From Mycolicibacter longobardus (GTDB lineage Bacteria > Actinomycetota > Actinomycetes > Mycobacteriales > Mycobacteriaceae), in assembly GCF_002102265.1 (NCBI RefSeq), contig NZ_LQPG01000059.1, forward strand, positions 1-59,915: a stretch of 59,915 nucleotides of DNA, given 5' to 3'. This document shows, piece by piece, positions 58,595 to 59,915 of this stretch (position 1 is the first letter of the stretch; every line of letters begins with the position of its first letter). Both the position numbers and the translations under genes were made by a program. Under the pieces are notes generated by a model that was not told where the DNA came from, did not search any database, and worked only from the letters and a program-made list of their open reading frames with translations.

Positions 58595-59739
58595 TTCCGG
58601 TCAGCCCTTTCCACATACGGACCGCCGGGTGCGGTTGCCGGGTTCGGCGTGTACCGAACATCCGGGACCATCTTCTCCGGGTCGTGGCCAAAGGACTGCT
58701 CCAGTGCCCGCAGCATTCCGGAGAACCCGGTACCGGTCAGGATCGCGTTGTCGATGGACGCGTAGGTGAGGTCCACCATCAGCGAGGTGTTGATGAAGTC
58801 ACCGCGGACCGCCTTAAAGGCACCGTCGACGTGGTAAGGCGCGGTGATCATCACCTGCAGCAGGTCGGGCAGATACGGCGACGCCTTACGGAGTTCCCGC
58901 GCCGGGCACTGGAACGAGGTGAGCACCTTGTGCAGGTCGGACCGCGCGGGCGCGATCTGGGTGTTGACCTGGGTGCCCATCGCGCCCAGTGCCTCGACGG
59001 CGTTGATGAAGATCCCCTGCTGCGCGTTGAAGTACTTGAACAGCGGCGGGAAGTCGGTCAAGGCCTTCTCGAGGGTGTCGTTGTGGGCACCGAAGTAGCT
59101 CAGCAACCGATTGCTGGAGTCGATCGCCCGGGTGATGTCCTCACGCTGGTCGTTGAGGTTGCCGATGAAGGTGTCCAGCTTGGTCAGGAAGGCGTGGATC
59201 TGGTCGGCGCGCCCGTTGGACAGCGCGGCGAACTCGGTGGTGATGGTGTCCAGGTCCGACAACCCGCCGCGCTGCAGCAGCAGGGCAATACCGGCCAGCG
59301 TCCGTTCGATCGTCGGGTACGACGTCGAATTGCTCAGTCCGATGGTGTCACCGTTTCTGAGTTCGCCCTCCGGGTTGTCCGGGGACTTCAGTTCGATATG
59401 CTGCGAACCCAACAGGCTGGTCTGACCGATCTTCGCCGTGGCGTTGCGTGGCAGGTGAACATCCTTGTTCAGCTTTAGCTTCAGCGTGGCGACCCAGTTC
59501 TTCAGCTCGATCCGCTCGACCGCGCCCACGAACACATCGGCGACCAGGACCCGGCTGTTGCCGTTGAGCGCCAAGGTGTCGGGCACCTGGACGTAGACCG
59601 TGTAGGCACCGGCGCCACTGCCCGGACCGCCCGGCAACGACACGTTGGCGATACCGCGCCAGCTGCTGCACGACGTCAACGTCAGCGCGGCCATCAGCAG
59701 CACGAGCGCCTGCCAGCCGCGCCGGCCGACCGTGTTCAT
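58588..59739 (-). CDS. lprK: Mce1E lipoprotein LprK
   Basis: The protein has 383 residues from ATG 59739 (MNTVGRRGW), because GGAGG lies six bases before it; ATG 59757 is an upstream alternative, directly on the mce1D stop. Lipobox LTSC (Cys24) after LVLLMAALT. The MCE domain includes AYTVYVQVPDTLALNGNSRV and GSQHIELKSPDN. It is the lipid-anchored subunit of the Mce1 tube. The stop overlaps mce1F. Confidence 0.93.
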   Translation of the reverse strand: MNTVGRRGWQALVLLMAALTLTSCSSWRGIANVSLPGGPGSGAGAYTVYVQVPDTLALNGNSRVLVADVFVGAVERIELKNWVATLKLKLNKDVHLPRNATAKIGQTSLLGSQHIELKSPDNPEGELRNGDTIGLSNSTSYPTIERTLAGIALLLQRGGLSDLDTITTEFAALSNGRADQIHAFLTKLDTFIGNLNDQREDITRAIDSSNRLLSYFGAHNDTLEKALTDFPPLFKYFNAQQGIFINAVEALGAMGTQVNTQIAPARSDLHKVLTSFQCPARELRKASPYLPDLLQVMITAPYHVDGAFKAVRGDFINTSLMVDLTYASIDNAILTGTGFSGMLRALEQSFGHDPEKMVPDVRYTPNPATAPGGPYVERADRNC

Positions 59740-59756
59740 CGCTGTCCTCCGTCTCA

Positions 59757-59915
59757 TCAGCCGTCACCTCGCGGCGCCATCGGTGCCACCGGCCCCGGAA
59801 TCACGTTCGGGCCCGGCGAAGGCGGCGCGATCGGACCCACCCCGGGAGGCTGGCCGATGAACGGCAGCGGGCCGGGCGATTCGTCATAGGAGTTGGGCGG
59901 GCCGGGGCCGTTCAT
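59757..59915 (-). CDS. mce1D: Mce1D, C-terminal fragment
   Basis: The gene continues beyond the right edge. The visible 52 residues are Pro/Gly-rich (NGPGPPNSYDESPGPLPFIG...), as in the tails of Mce D proteins, and end PRGDG before TGA at 59757-59759. Identity is inferred from position upstream of lprK in the mce1 order; the frame and stop are clear. Confidence 0.75.
   Translation of the reverse strand: MNGPGPPNSYDESPGPLPFIGQPPGVGPIAPPSPGPNVIPGPVAPMAPRGDG

Noticed and set aside
1..59915. tRNA, rRNA, CRISPR arrays, insertion sequences, prophage
   Set aside because: Reading both strands I saw no tRNA cloverleaf or CCA-type ends, no regular spacer arrays, and no transposase or integrase motifs. 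A covariance-model search would be needed for small RNAs.

Overview
The window is high-GC actinobacterial DNA from a mycobacterium (Mycobacterium sensu lato). The evidence is a PGRS-type glycine-rich protein, MmpL3 and MmpL11, a mycobacterial haemophore, Zmp1, the metallothionein MymT with a RicR copper operator, F420-type oxidoreductases and two mce operons. From memory, the gene order follows M. tuberculosis from about Rv0214 (fadD4) down to Rv0172 (mce1D), read backwards, with losses and insertions. Several genes I expect there are absent (nadR, Rv0193c-Rv0197, bglS, sigG, lprO), so this is not the tuberculosis complex. I cannot name the species.

Layout. 1-1.8 kb: two divergent exported proteins, one a clear PGRS protein without a PE domain. 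1.8-8 kb (minus strand): fadD4, PEP carboxykinase and a translationally coupled pair of degenerate GTPase-like proteins. 8-23 kb: the cell-envelope lipid and haem export block: trmB, a NYN-domain gene, mmpL3, an AI-2E-family permease, an LPG-flippase-like protein, a haemophore, mmpL11, a small HTH gene, two membrane proteins, the zinc metalloprotease zmp1 and an L,D-transpeptidase. 24-30 kb: an MFS exporter, a copper-responsive DUF305-ricR operon, ilvD, an SPW-repeat membrane protein, an O-methyltransferase and mymT, with two RicR-type palindromes. 29.6-37.3 kb: Rv0185/Rv0184-like genes, a lipoprotein, monoacylglycerol lipase, then an accessory catabolic cluster (LLM oxidoreductase, TetR regulator, SDR, NDMA-type alcohol dehydrogenase) and a pirin. 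37.3-41.4 kb: an F420-type LLM enzyme coupled to a GH15 glycosidase, and a phosphodiester-glycosidase-like exported protein.

41.4-59.9 kb is dominated by Mce lipid-uptake systems. A complete additional mce operon (yrbEA, yrbEB, mceA-F and two accessory genes) on the plus strand converges on the mce1 operon on the minus strand, of which mam1D to the end of mce1D lie in the window. A DUF1275 membrane protein sits between them. Nearly every junction within these operons is a 1-8 bp stop/start overlap, implying translational coupling.

The most unusual observation is a 47-nt element present three times (5436-5482, 8277-8323, 37128-37174) with at most a few mismatches. Each copy is inserted in the same orientation and reading frame into an unrelated protein gene (a GTPase-like protein, TrmB and a pirin), adding a peptide of the form GSARLDGGEAKLG. 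Its ends are inverted repeats, so it resembles a protein-coding palindromic mobile repeat. A second dispersed palindrome forms the intergenic terminator at two convergent junctions (22.7 kb and 28.0 kb).
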